In this document: piece after piece, positions 7,760 through 15,982 of the stretch
Position numbering within the stretch: position 1 is the stretch's first letter
Layout: every line of letters starts with the position of its first letter
Assembly (NCBI RefSeq): GCF_014634805.1
Contig: NZ_BMBS01000024.1
Location: forward strand, 1 to 33,353
DNA length: 33,353 bases
DNA from: Leuconostoc falkenbergense
GTDB taxonomy: Bacteria > Bacillota > Bacilli > Lactobacillales > Lactobacillaceae
Reading direction: 5' to 3'
The notes under the pieces: model-generated
Databases searched by the model: none
Seen by the model: only the letters and a program-made list of their open reading frames with translations
What the model was told of the DNA's origin: nothing
Made by a program: the position numbers and the translations under genes

Positions 7760-9049
7760 CTATTCTCCTAAAGTATAATCTCGGTCTAACGACACTAAAT
7801 GTTCAAATGTTTCTCGTTCTACAACCAATTGGTGTTGGCCGTTTTCGACAAATACCACTGCTGGTCTGGGATTACGATTATAATTCGAGGCCATGGCATA
7901 ACCATAAGCACCCGTTGCATTTACCACTAAGATATCCCCTAGTTTTGTGGCTGGTAAAGCTTGTTGCCAGACTAATACATCACCAGATTCACAATATTTA
8001 CCAGCAACTCGAACGACTTCTTCAGTTTGGGCATTCGGTTGATTAGCTAACACTGCTGTGTAATTAGCTTGATATAACGCCGGTCGAATATTATCACCCA
8101 TACCACCATCAACGGCCAAATAATGGCGAATATCAGGAATGTCTTTTCTTGAGCCAATTGTATACAGTGTTTTCCCAGCTGGTCCAACAATTGAGCGTCC
8201 AGGTTCAATCCATATTTCTGGCATTTTCCAATCATATTCAGCAGCTTTTGCTTTCAATACACGAATAATAGCCTGTGCAAATTCACTTTCAGGTAACGGC
8301 TTATCCTCATCAGTATATTTAATACCAAAACCACCACCGGCGTTAATCACTTCAGGTTGCCACCCCCAAGCATTAGCCGTGTCAGCAAGGAGCGCAGCGT
8401 TTTGTTCAAAACCAGTAACATCAAAAATTTGTGAACCAATATGTGCGTGCAAACCACGTAAGTTTAAATGATCATCATTGATGGCGATGTCAAAAGCCTC
8501 TTTCGCCTGCCCAGATATTAAATCAAAGCCAAATTTACTATCTTGCTGACCCGTACTGATAAACTCGTGTGTATGTGCTGAAATGCCAGGCGAAATTCGT
8601 AACAGAATGTCCTGTTTAATGGCATTTTTTTCAGTAATTTCAGAAAGTAATTTTAGTTCTAAAAAATTATCGACAATGATGGTTCCGACACCTTCTTTAA
8701 CAGCAAATGTCAATTCGTCATAACTTTTATTATTACCATTAAAACTTAAATGCGCTGCTGGAAAGCCAGCAGCTAGTGCTGTATATAGTTCACCACCAGA
8801 CACCACATCTGCATGAATGCCTTCCTGAGCAACAACTTGATAGATTGCTTTTGTGGCAAATGCTTTTCCAGCATAACTAATCACAAATGGAATCTTTTCT
8901 TGTTCAAATACTTGCTTAAAAGCACGGATTGTCTGTCTGATATGACTTACATCATAAACATACAGCGGTGTACCATACTTTTGCGCTAATTCAATAGTGT
9001 CGACGTCTTCAATTGTTAAATGCTGATTCGTATTCGTTGGATAACTCAT
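7760..9049 (-). CDS. lysA: Diaminopimelate decarboxylase
   Basis: LysA removes CO2 from meso-diaminopimelate to give lysine, the last step of the path. The 429-residue protein is a PLP fold-type III enzyme. Lys62 in YAGKAF is the cofactor lysine, GGGFGIKY (near 238) binds the phosphate, and KYCESGD carries the conserved cysteine that enters the partner subunit's active site. It is the first gene of the lysA-dapH-dapL-dapA-dapB unit even though it acts last. ATG 9049 follows AAGGGGAAAG. Expression is controlled by the lysine riboswitch and terminator directly upstream. Confidence 0.96.
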   Translation of the reverse strand: MSYPTNTNQHLTIEDVDTIELAQKYGTPLYVYDVSHIRQTIRAFKQVFEQEKIPFVISYAGKAFATKAIYQVVAQEGIHADVVSGGELYTALAAGFPAAHLSFNGNNKSYDELTFAVKEGVGTIIVDNFLELKLLSEITEKNAIKQDILLRISPGISAHTHEFISTGQQDSKFGFDLISGQAKEAFDIAINDDHLNLRGLHAHIGSQIFDVTGFEQNAALLADTANAWGWQPEVINAGGGFGIKYTDEDKPLPESEFAQAIIRVLKAKAAEYDWKMPEIWIEPGRSIVGPAGKTLYTIGSRKDIPDIRHYLAVDGGMGDNIRPALYQANYTAVLANQPNAQTEEVVRVAGKYCESGDVLVWQQALPATKLGDILVVNATGAYGYAMASNYNRNPRPAVVFVENGQHQLVVERETFEHLVSLDRDYTLGE

Positions 9050-9070
9050 GCTTTCCCCTTATTCACAATA

Positions 9071-9115
9071 AAAAGCCATTAGTCTGAGCCTCACGGTCAC
9101 AGTCTAACGGCTTTT
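9071..9115 (-). terminator. Rho-independent terminator of the lysine riboswitch
   Basis: On the minus strand the arm at 9115-9100 pairs with 9086-9071 (16 positions with one mismatch and one wobble) and is followed by a T-run. It stands between the aptamer and the lysA ribosome binding site, the standard place for the expression platform. Its 5' arm repeats 12 bases of the aptamer at 9162-9173. Confidence 0.88.
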
Positions 9116-9138
9116 TAATTTACCAATTTTGACAGTTG

Positions 9139-9297
9139 CCATAGCTCATCGCACGTGTGCGACAGTCTAACGGTTCTTAACCCTTAGCCCAACACGTTTC
9201 ATTTGTAGATAAAACGTATTTCGGCGACGTCCCCTAACCTACCATCAACCCCTACAAGAGCTCCGGCAGGCGCAATGTCAATCGCAACCTCTATGTG
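9139..9297 (-). promoter_or_regulatory. Lysine riboswitch (L box)
   Basis: Read on the minus strand, the leader starts with CATAGAGGTTGCG (P1 5' strand plus the conserved AGAGGUGCG-like block). The GACGTCGCCGAAATACG block that is the hallmark of L boxes follows, and the aptamer closes with AGACTGTC, a P5 hairpin and GAGCTATGG, whose CTATG pairs with CATAG to form P1. All conserved blocks appear in the right order. It lies between the promoter at 9320-9348 and lysA. High lysine should favour P1 and the terminator, switching off the whole lysA-dap operon. The 360 bases from 9050 to 9409 hold this leader, its terminator and promoter, and no gene. Confidence 0.93.
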
Positions 9298-9319
9298 AAA
9301 TATATAAGTATTTTTAACT

Positions 9320-9348
9320 ATTATCCCTTGAAAATTAGAAAATGTCAA
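9320..9348 (-). promoter_or_regulatory. Promoter of the lysA-dap operon
   Basis: A perfect TTGACA (9348-9343) and GATAAT (9325-9320) are 17 bases apart. Transcription would start near 9313, about 15 bases before the riboswitch P1 helix. Confidence 0.88.
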
Positions 9349-9409
9349 GGTAATTATTTACTTGTCTTTAATCTTAACTTATAACCTTGTTTTGTGAACA
9401 ACATATTGA

Positions 9410-9754
9410 TTAAAATTCTTGATCAATAAATGTTAGCCCAAGCTCTTTACCATAGCGTCTTATTGTTGATTCTGTTAAGTTCATTTTAAAAGCTAAATCA
9501 ATGTAACTAGTCATCCCTTGATTAAACAAAACTTGCATTTGCGCTTTTCTTTCATCTTTTCCGATAGCTGATTCAGTGCCTAATGCTTTAATGTCACGCC
9601 CAACCATGCCTGTTTCAGGTTCACTAATTGGTTGATGATCACGTTTATCACGTTGACGCCATGCTTGTGCTGCGGCTTTTTCATCTAGTCGTGTGACTTT
9701 GACTGACATATCGTCTTCACTTGGTTGTTTACTAAAATGATAGTTTAATCCCAC
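9410..9754 (-). CDS. Small protein with a C-terminal helix-turn-helix-like segment
   Basis: The product has 114 residues. The start is GTG 9754, with AAAGGA about 10 bases upstream. I do not recognise the family. The first 60 residues are polar and look poorly ordered. Residues about 78-108 (SYIDLAFKMNLTESTIRRYG) read like a helix-turn-helix in which AFKMNLTESTIRRY would be the turn and recognition helix, as in small phage-type or resolvase-type DNA-binding domains. It begins 15 bases after the nadV stop and is probably co-transcribed with it. A regulatory role is inferred only from that pattern. No clear terminator follows before the lysA promoter. Confidence 0.7.
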   Translation of the reverse strand: MGLNYHFSKQPSEDDMSVKVTRLDEKAAAQAWRQRDKRDHQPISEPETGMVGRDIKALGTESAIGKDERKAQMQVLFNQGMTSYIDLAFKMNLTESTIRRYGKELGLTFIDQEF

Positions 9755-9769
9755 TTGTTATTAGTCCTT

Positions 9770-11152
9770 TCACTCATGATTGTTGGCGCGAGCCAATATG
9801 TCTGCACCATTAATTGGTGACACAATCCCATTATGGTAGACTACCTTTAATAAATCTTCACCAGGTTCGTTTTGAGAAACAGTGATGATCTTTTGCTCAC
9901 GTTGAATGACTTTCAAACGTCCTGATTTTGATGCCTTTGAGACATCAGTTTTAGGCTTTTTTTGAATGTTGAGATGATCACCGTTGGATTTCTCGGCATA
10001 CGCGGCTTTAATAGCAAAGCGTTCAGTATCACGTGTAAATCCTTCTTGTAGCAAACCACCACCAGAACCAACGACCAAATTATCAGCTGACCACCCTTCT
10101 GCCAGTAGCTTTTCATAAAGTGATACGATGGTATCAGCTTTCATACCGTCGCCCTGAATGATACCAACATTATGTTTAATCACGCGATAGCCTTTATCGT
10201 TTGTTTCCGTACCAAAAATGTCAGCCAAACAACTTAATACCTCTAAATCAATCTGTTCAGGATCACCGGAATCAGGACGCAACACTATTCTACCTGAACG
10301 TTTCATGATTCTTGACTTCATTGAATCAGATCCAATCACATTTTTGACAAAGTTGATGGCATCATAAGAATCTATCACGATCGACAAAACAGCATCTTCT
10401 GGTGCACGATCAAGTTGCGCATTCACGTAATCAAATTCACCTTGTCCATCACCATAAGCAGTTGCAACCGAATGTTCGGTCGCCCAAACGGACAAAGCCC
10501 GACCCGCAATACCATATACATTCTCAAAGTATTGCGACGCCGCCAAATTATCGGATCCTTGAAAATGTAACAAGTGCGCAGCGCCACCGCGTTTGCCAGA
10601 TTCCAAACTCGTAGCACCTCGTAGTCCAAAATCATTCACCGCTAAAAACAAACCATCAACTGAACCAGACTGCTCAAACAATGGCCGCAAACGTTTTTTT
10701 ATCACCATAGAATTAGTGGCAATTGTCGTTGGATACCAGACATGCATTAAAAGGGCTTCCAAAGCATTCAACGTTGTGGCAAACCACGGTGCTGTCGTTT
10801 CAATTGTAAATAACGCATTCCCCGTTGGCACAGTCATGCCTTCAGGTAATGCCTTGATAGTGACAGGAAAGTAGCCCAAGTCACGAACTTTTTCCCAGAC
10901 AGCACGATTAAAGTAAGCCGATGTTCCAAATGTTTGTAAAGACATCTTTTCAGCTTCGTCTATCATATCATCAGTAATTTTGATATGAAAATAATCATGT
11001 AAAATCATCCCCAAACCAAACCAGCTTACTCGATCAAACTGACCACCTACGCGTGCTTCGCCATAAGAATATAACTTAGTAATATTATCAGGGTACTGTA
11101 AATGGTGGGTCAACTTATAAGCATCCGTCGCTATAATTAAATTTTCAGCCAT
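9770..11152 (-). CDS. nadV: Nicotinamide phosphoribosyltransferase
   Basis: NadV joins nicotinamide to phosphoribosyl pyrophosphate to give NMN, a one-step salvage route to NAD that bypasses deamidation. The 460-residue protein follows the eukaryotic NAMPT pattern closely: ATDAYKLTHHLQYP (8-21), VNDFGLRG with Asp174 (human Asp219, nicotinamide selectivity), ATEHSV with the phosphorylated-type His227 (human His247), RPDSGDP, VIQGDG-type IIQGDG and GSGGGLLQ. Bacterial nicotinate enzymes of the PncB type lack this set. The ATG has GGAG 7 bases upstream and lies inside the end of the upstream regulator gene (8-base overlap). An NMN adenylyltransferase must act next and is not in the window. Confidence 0.93.
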   Translation of the reverse strand: MAENLIIATDAYKLTHHLQYPDNITKLYSYGEARVGGQFDRVSWFGLGMILHDYFHIKITDDMIDEAEKMSLQTFGTSAYFNRAVWEKVRDLGYFPVTIKALPEGMTVPTGNALFTIETTAPWFATTLNALEALLMHVWYPTTIATNSMVIKKRLRPLFEQSGSVDGLFLAVNDFGLRGATSLESGKRGGAAHLLHFQGSDNLAASQYFENVYGIAGRALSVWATEHSVATAYGDGQGEFDYVNAQLDRAPEDAVLSIVIDSYDAINFVKNVIGSDSMKSRIMKRSGRIVLRPDSGDPEQIDLEVLSCLADIFGTETNDKGYRVIKHNVGIIQGDGMKADTIVSLYEKLLAEGWSADNLVVGSGGGLLQEGFTRDTERFAIKAAYAEKSNGDHLNIQKKPKTDVSKASKSGRLKVIQREQKIITVSQNEPGEDLLKVVYHNGIVSPINGADILARANNHE

Positions 11153-11696
11153 GCTTTATCTCCGTCAATTCAGACGTGACAAGCATACGAGTCACGTCTG
11201 TAAACGTTTCACCACTATGGCGAATCAAGCGCCAATCATATTCTTTATCATCGTTAAATTCATCAATATAGGGTTCAAACTCACCATCAGTTTGTAAAAT
11301 TAAATAGCCAGCAAAAGCGGCAACAAATTCTGACTCTGTTTCGACAATTCGTGTTAATTGATTGTTATCAAAAAAACCAACTGCTAATTTATCGGAGCCC
11401 CACTGACCTTCAAATGCCCATTTTAAGGTAATCCAATCTGACATTGTTATGCCAAGATTTAACAAATAGTCGACAGATAAACGAATGTGAATAGGGTGCG
11501 CTAGTTTTTGTGTCTCGATACCTTTGGTATCCAATTGTGCTGAAAAAATACCACTGAGCGCTTCTAGTTCACTGACCGTTGGCATGATGGTTTCATTTTC
11601 CCAAGCTAAAACGGTTTCACTTTCAACATCAAGTGCATCAGCAATTTCTTGACGGGTCATTTGGGTTAACTGTTGTAATTTTTCAATATTATTCAT
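11145..11696 (-). CDS. XRE-family transcriptional regulator, first gene of the nadV operon
   Basis: The 183-residue protein has an N-terminal HTH of the XRE/Cro type: residues about 4-57 show MTRQEIADALDVESETVLAWEN followed by PTVSELEALSGIF, the usual pattern of helices 2 to 5. The C-terminal 120 residues are unlike the common XRE partner domains I know; they are acidic, with many aromatic residues, and could be a ligand-sensing or dimerisation region. The gene overlaps nadV by 8 bases, so it is likely to control its own operon, perhaps in response to NAD status; this is inference. The ribosome binding site is weak and lies next to a hairpin at 11711-11729. Confidence 0.82.
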   Translation of the reverse strand: MNNIEKLQQLTQMTRQEIADALDVESETVLAWENETIMPTVSELEALSGIFSAQLDTKGIETQKLAHPIHIRLSVDYLLNLGITMSDWITLKWAFEGQWGSDKLAVGFFDNNQLTRIVETESEFVAAFAGYLILQTDGEFEPYIDEFNDDKEYDWRLIRHSGETFTDVTRMLVTSELTEIKHG

Positions 11697-11710
11697 GTTT
11701 TCATCTCATA

Positions 11711-11729
11711 CCACCGGCATTCCCGATGG
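11711..11729 (-). promoter_or_regulatory. Hairpin or operator in the nadV operon leader
   Basis: Seven bases (11711-11717) pair with 11723-11729 around a 5-base loop, ending 14 bases before the XRE gene's ATG. It could be a protein operator or an RNA structure that affects translation start. It has no T-run and is not a terminator. Confidence 0.35.
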
Positions 11730-11749
11730 GTCTATCTCATTTTCTTTCT

Positions 11750-11778
11750 ATTGTAACACGAGAGCAATCATTACTTAA
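11750..11778 (-). promoter_or_regulatory. Possible promoter of the XRE-nadV operon
   Basis: TACAAT (11755-11750) is a good -10 element. Seventeen bases upstream is TTAAGT (11778-11773), a poor -35. No better candidate is seen between the gene and the upstream terminator. Confidence 0.5.
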
Positions 11779-11782
11779 TTGA

Positions 11783-11836
11783 ATTTATCATAAAACCACC
11801 TGATATATTGGTATATCAGGTGGTTTTATGATAAAT
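11783..11836. terminator. Terminator with a perfect 25-bp stem after dedA
   Basis: Bases 11783-11807 and 11812-11836 are exact inverted repeats around the 4-base loop TTGG. It begins one base after the dedA stop codon. The T-content after the GC-rich part is four to five T's per strand, so it should work as a terminator for dedA; the arms are unusually long and perfect. Confidence 0.8.
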
Positions 11837-11837
11837 A

Positions 11838-12512
11838 TTATTTTTTAGATAATTTTTTTTGCCGACGTGAAATCATTGCTGAACGAATAATGCCAATAAT
11901 CGTTGGCAACAATGTTACCAGAGCAATGCCTAAAATAATGATAGAGAAATGCGCCTTAACAAACGGAATATTGCCAAACAAGTACCCTGCCCCCGTGGCA
12001 ATCAAACTCCACGTAAACGCAGCAATCACGCTGTTTTTCAAAAATCGGCCATACGGGAACTGACTAATACCTGCCACAAACGGCACAAAGGTTCTCACAA
12101 TCGGCATGTAACGCGCAATAATGATGGCAACCGCGCCCTTTTTCTCGAAAAAGCCCTCTGCTTCTCGAATATGCTCCTCTTTAATGAAGCGCCCAATTAA
12201 TGGATGCCTAATCAGCTGATAACCACCTGTTCGGCCAATCCAAAAATTCAATGTGTCGCCCAAAATGGCTGCAAAAAAGAAAACAAACATAAACACCCAA
12301 TGATTCAATCCAGCATTGAGTCCAGCCTGCGTGGCAGCAATTGCACCCGCAGCAAATAGCAAAGAATCCCCAGGCAAAAAGGGCATGATGACTGCGCCAG
12401 TTTCAATAAAAATGACTGCAAATAAGATAAGATATGTCCATAAACCAAATGATTGCACCAAATTAGCAATATGAGCATCAATATGTAGAATAAAATCAAT
12501 TAAAAAAGCCAT
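11838..12512 (-). CDS. DedA family membrane protein
   Basis: DedA proteins are inner-membrane proteins of the SNARE-associated/VTT fold; several act in lipid carrier recycling (undecaprenyl phosphate or phospholipid flipping). The 224-residue protein shows the family pattern: IFIETGAVIMPFLPGDSLLF in the first half (a re-entrant glutamate and the FLPGDS motif) and ARYMPIVRTFVPFVAGI in the second half (the conserved arginine re-entrant loop). ATG 12512 is chosen by homology to the family's usual N-terminus, although no ribosome binding site precedes it; an upstream in-frame TTG at 12563 overlaps the AAGGA site and would add 17 atypical residues. The leader contains two overlapping tiny frames. 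Confidence 0.88.
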   Translation of the reverse strand: MAFLIDFILHIDAHIANLVQSFGLWTYLILFAVIFIETGAVIMPFLPGDSLLFAAGAIAATQAGLNAGLNHWVFMFVFFFAAILGDTLNFWIGRTGGYQLIRHPLIGRFIKEEHIREAEGFFEKKGAVAIIIARYMPIVRTFVPFVAGISQFPYGRFLKNSVIAAFTWSLIATGAGYLFGNIPFVKAHFSIIILGIALVTLLPTIIGIIRSAMISRRQKKLSKK

Positions 12513-12552
12513 GATGAGTTTGCGCCGGTCATAATCTGAAACAGCGACGCAT
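12500..12552 (-). other. Two overlapping micro-frames in the dedA leader
   Basis: An ATG at 12552, just behind GGAAGGAAA, opens a 7-codon frame (MRRCFRL) ending at 12529. Its TGA overlaps an ATG at 12532 (ATGA), which opens a 10-codon frame ending at 12500, across the dedA start at 12512. The only good Shine-Dalgarno in the leader serves the first micro-frame, while dedA has none, so dedA may be translated by re-initiation. No evidence of translation is available. Confidence 0.3.
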
Positions 12553-12576
12553 TTTCCTTCCAATTTCAGTAATTCT

Positions 12577-12582
12577 ATTTTA
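12577..12582 (-). promoter_or_regulatory. Extended -10 promoter of dedA
   Basis: TGGTAAAAT gives a TAAAAT -10 element with a TG extension; no good -35 lies 16-18 bases upstream. Transcription would begin near 12570. Confidence 0.55.
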
Positions 12583-12625
12583 CCACATCGTTATCTTGAC
12601 AGCCCTCGCAAGTATTGATAACGAT

Positions 12626-14449
12626 TTATTTAGTCGAAAAAAGTTGTTCTAGGGTATTAACATCCTCTTCAAAATTCGCAAAAGCACTATCAAGATACTC
12701 CCCACTGACCATATCAAATCCTGCTGACTTAATGAGATTAACTGGATAATCGACGCCACCTGAAGCCAAAAAACGGCGGTAGTTATCCAGCGCTTGCTTG
12801 TCACCACTCAATATTTTATTAGCAATCGCACTGGCCACCGCATACGATGTCGCATATTGATAGACATAAAAATTGTAGTAAAAATGTGGCACACTGGCAA
12901 ATTGGACGGCATAACTGTCATCCGGAAAATCATCAACAATTTGCTCACCATTAAATTGCTTTTCTAATTGTGTCGTCATTTGATTCAATACGGTTAAAGA
13001 CAATGCTTGACCGTTTTGTTCCGTTTGGTAAGTTAGGTGCTCAAATTCTGCAAACTCTGCAGCTGTTACAACTACATTCAAAAAACTAGCAATTGATTTT
13101 GTACGCAAATAAATTTGCGCTTCACGGTCATTTTGGTATTTTTTAATCAGATAATTTTGCAATAAAATTTCGTTGAGCGTGGAAGCAATCTCGGCATTGA
13201 AAGTTGCCGCTTCACTATATTGAACGGGTTGTGTTTGATTACTTCGGACACTATGTATCGCGTGGCCCAATTCATGCACCAAAATATTAGTGCTATACAA
13301 TTTATTTGTCCAAGTTAATAAAATATACGGATGAACTGTTGCAATACCAATTTCAAAACCACCAGAAGACTTACCAACATTTTCTGCAACATCAATCCAG
13401 CGATTATTTAATGCCTCTTTCACTTGGTTAACGTAATCCTCACCAAGTGGCTTCAATGCCTCTAGTGCCAGCTTTTCCCCCTCTTCATAGGTTGTTGGTA
13501 AGAAATCTTTACCAGTTAATGGTACAGATAAGTCATAATGATGTAATTGCTCAACCCCAAGCACTTTTTTCCTTAAATCGTAGTAGCGGTAAACCGTATT
13601 GATGTGTTCATGGGTTTTACTAATGAGCACGTCGTACAATGCTTCAGGAATATTGTTTTGTGCTAATTGCTGTGAGCGCGCACTGTGATAGCCACGTAAT
13701 GCAGCAATCGTATTTTGACTGTGAACATGGGTATTATAAAGTTTAGCCATAGTATGCGAAACGCTGATATGCGCGTGCGCTATCATATCAACAGCTTTCT
13801 TTCTGATGTCGCGATTTTGTGAATGAATAAACTGTGAAGCATTCCCCATGGTTAATTCAATTTCATCGCCATTTTCATCTCTCAATGTGCCAAAGTTCAA
13901 ATCAACATCATTAAGCGTATCAAAAACATCATTAGGACTTTGAAGAGTTGCGTTTAACGCACCCAATAATTTTTCTTCGGTCGCTGTTAATTGATGGGCA
14001 CTATTTAAACGAATTTTGTCAAAATAAAATTGATAATGCAACAATTTTGGCTCTTGCGTCATATATGACTGCAGTTTATCGGATTCAATGCCTGATATTT
14101 CAATTTTGTAAAAAGCTGTCCCTGCGTAAAAAGTTGCCATGAGCTCGTCAGATGCCCCTTTAACTTGCTGAGCAACTGGATTAGTCATGTCACTAGCATA
14201 CAAAAGTTCTGCATAAGCCCAAGTTTTATCAATATTAACGTCGATCACATTCACTAACTTTTCAGTTGCAAGCAATAAATTTTGAGGACTATCACCCAGA
14301 TGATTTTTAAAGGACGAAAAATGATTAATTGTATCTGTCGTTTGTTGGCACGCCTTCTCATAGTCTGCCGGCGTTTTAAAAATATCAGTTAAATTCCAAG
14401 TCAGATTTACCGGAACTTCTGACCGTTTTAGTTTTCTTTTATGAGCCAT
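12626..14449 (-). CDS. pepF: Oligoendopeptidase F (M3 family)
   Basis: PepF is a cytosolic zinc peptidase that cuts peptides of about 7-17 residues, part of peptide use in lactic acid bacteria. The protein has 607 residues, the family norm is about 600. The zinc site HELGHAIHS lies near residue 390, with a downstream glutamate in FNAEIAST as the third ligand. The N-terminal half is the helical M3 domain. ATG 14449 has no clear Shine-Dalgarno sequence but fits the usual N-terminus. It has its own promoter, whose -35 element lies in the tail of the upstream terminator. It is followed by dedA with its own promoter. Confidence 0.95.
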   Translation of the reverse strand: MAHKRKLKRSEVPVNLTWNLTDIFKTPADYEKACQQTTDTINHFSSFKNHLGDSPQNLLLATEKLVNVIDVNIDKTWAYAELLYASDMTNPVAQQVKGASDELMATFYAGTAFYKIEISGIESDKLQSYMTQEPKLLHYQFYFDKIRLNSAHQLTATEEKLLGALNATLQSPNDVFDTLNDVDLNFGTLRDENGDEIELTMGNASQFIHSQNRDIRKKAVDMIAHAHISVSHTMAKLYNTHVHSQNTIAALRGYHSARSQQLAQNNIPEALYDVLISKTHEHINTVYRYYDLRKKVLGVEQLHHYDLSVPLTGKDFLPTTYEEGEKLALEALKPLGEDYVNQVKEALNNRWIDVAENVGKSSGGFEIGIATVHPYILLTWTNKLYSTNILVHELGHAIHSVRSNQTQPVQYSEAATFNAEIASTLNEILLQNYLIKKYQNDREAQIYLRTKSIASFLNVVVTAAEFAEFEHLTYQTEQNGQALSLTVLNQMTTQLEKQFNGEQIVDDFPDDSYAVQFASVPHFYYNFYVYQYATSYAVASAIANKILSGDKQALDNYRRFLASGGVDYPVNLIKSAGFDMVSGEYLDSAFANFEEDVNTLEQLFSTK

Positions 14450-14481
14450 GATGAATTTTTGCTTTTTATAATCTAATATTC

Positions 14482-14509
14482 ATCATATCGTTATCAAATA
14501 AAAAAGCAA
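14482..14509 (-). promoter_or_regulatory. Promoter of pepF
   Basis: TTGCTT (14509-14504) and TATGAT (14487-14482) are 16 bases apart. The -35 element is part of the 3' arm of the permease terminator. Transcription would start about 25 bases before the pepF ATG. Confidence 0.65.
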
Positions 14510-14526
14510 GTCACTAGGACTTACTT
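14504..14526 (-). terminator. Terminator of the AAT permease gene
   Basis: A 9-bp stem (14518-14526 with 14504-14512, one G-U pair) around a 5-base loop is followed on the minus strand by a run of T's. The permease stop codon lies in the 5' arm. Confidence 0.85.
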
Positions 14527-15897
14527 TTCAAGACTAATTGTTTTAGGCTGCCTCATCGCGATGAAACCAAAGACAATGAGCCATATCGTTGAACCAAGCG
14601 CCGGAATACGCGACTCTGGATTAAAAAATAAGGTTATGAACACAAAAACAAAGAATACAATGGCCATTGGCACCAAAACCTTTGGCGCAATAACCAAGAA
14701 ACCATCCGGCATATAATTGTCTGATTGACGATAACGCATATAAGCAATCAAAATAAGCACATAAATCATCAAAAACAAATCTGTGGATGCACTTGTCACA
14801 AAACTAAAAGCGTTTGTAATCGTTGGAATTAATGAAATAATTGCAGAAAATGCAATCATTAGAGATGTAAACAAAATTGCTCTCACCGGTAATTTAGCAT
14901 GAGACATTTTGCGGAATGGTTTTATAAATGAGGCTTTTGACTGATAGGCCAAGGCATAAAAATTTCGACTAGCACTAAATAACACCGAATTCAAAGCCGA
15001 TGCCGCACTAGTTAATACGACAAAGTTTACCAAAGCTGCTGCCCATTTAATCCCAGCCAATTGGAATATCATAACAAACGGGCTTTGATTAGCAGGAATT
15101 TTTTGCCAAGGATAAATCGTCATAATAATGAATAATGCACCAAGGTAAAAGAACAGAATTCGCCACGGAATTTGATTAATTGCTTTTGGCAAGACAGCGC
15201 GAGGGTTCTCAGTTTCTGCCGTTGTCATACCAATAAATTCCATTCCCACAAAGGCAAACATTACCATTTGAAAAGCATTAATAAAGTTACCAACACCATT
15301 TGGAAATAGGCTAAAATGATGCCAGACATTACTGAATGCAACATCACCAACCGTCGTTTTAAAGCCCGTCAAAGCCATGATGATACCTGTGGCAATCAGT
15401 GCCAAAATAGCTACGATTTTAATCATTGCAAACCAAAATTCCGTTTCACCATACAAAGCAACCGTAACCAAATTAACACATGTCAATAATACCAAAATCA
15501 CGACTTGAATCAGCCAACTTGGCAAATCTGGTAGCCAAAACTGAATGTATTTTGCAACAGCTGTCAACTCAGCCATGCCCATAAATACAATTGTTAGCCA
15601 ATACGACCACCGTGCAAAGAAACCCGCGCGATTACCAATATACTTGGTAATAAACGTGATAAAAGTGTGCTGCGTTGGATCTGCATATAGCAACTCGCCA
15701 ATCGCACGCATCATAACAAACATAAAAAATCCAATGATTAGATAAACGAACAGTATGGACGGCCCAGCAAAATGAATTGAATTTCCAGCACCCATAAACA
15801 AACCTGTCCCAATTGTGCCGCCAATAGCAATTAATTGAACGTGTCTATTTTTCAAACCATGTTGCTGCGGTTGATGACTCTCTTTTGTCTCTGACAT
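14521..15897 (-). CDS. Amino acid permease, APC superfamily (AAT type)
   Basis: This is a proton-coupled amino-acid importer in the cell membrane. The 458-residue protein shows the AAT-type start KNRHVQLIAIGGTIGTGLF (first helix with the unwound substrate-binding GGTIGTG), twelve hydrophobic segments, and the FVGMEFIGMTTAETENP loop. This resembles the CycA/AroP/GabP group; the substrate cannot be read from sequence. The ribosome binding site GAGGAG is 13 or so bases from the ATG, longer than usual. It follows thrS with 85 bases between, no good promoter of its own and one hairpin with a weak T-run, so thrS transcripts may read into it. That would suggest threonine, serine or a related amino acid, by inference. 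Confidence 0.88.
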   Translation of the reverse strand: MSETKESHQPQQHGLKNRHVQLIAIGGTIGTGLFMGAGNSIHFAGPSILFVYLIIGFFMFVMMRAIGELLYADPTQHTFITFITKYIGNRAGFFARWSYWLTIVFMGMAELTAVAKYIQFWLPDLPSWLIQVVILVLLTCVNLVTVALYGETEFWFAMIKIVAILALIATGIIMALTGFKTTVGDVAFSNVWHHFSLFPNGVGNFINAFQMVMFAFVGMEFIGMTTAETENPRAVLPKAINQIPWRILFFYLGALFIIMTIYPWQKIPANQSPFVMIFQLAGIKWAAALVNFVVLTSAASALNSVLFSASRNFYALAYQSKASFIKPFRKMSHAKLPVRAILFTSLMIAFSAIISLIPTITNAFSFVTSASTDLFLMIYVLILIAYMRYRQSDNYMPDGFLVIAPKVLVPMAIVFFVFVFITLFFNPESRIPALGSTIWLIVFGFIAMRQPKTISLEK

Positions 15898-15925
15898 ATT
15901 AATATTTTACTTCTCCTCTTACTGC

Positions 15926-15956
15926 AAAGCACCCTGCGAAATTCGTAGGGTGCTTT
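15926..15956 (-). terminator. Weak or leaky terminator between thrS and the permease
   Basis: A 10-bp perfect stem (15947-15956 with 15926-15935) is GC-rich enough to stop polymerase, but the minus-strand tail after it has only three T's before GCAG. It may act as a partial terminator that lowers permease expression. Confidence 0.6.
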
Positions 15957-15982
15957 TGTTAACAACGCCATAATTGAACTTT

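Noticed and set aside
11197-11212. CcpA cre site
   Set aside because: TGTAAACGTTTCAC matches the left half of the cre consensus but fails at the last three positions, and it lies inside the end of the XRE gene, away from a promoter.
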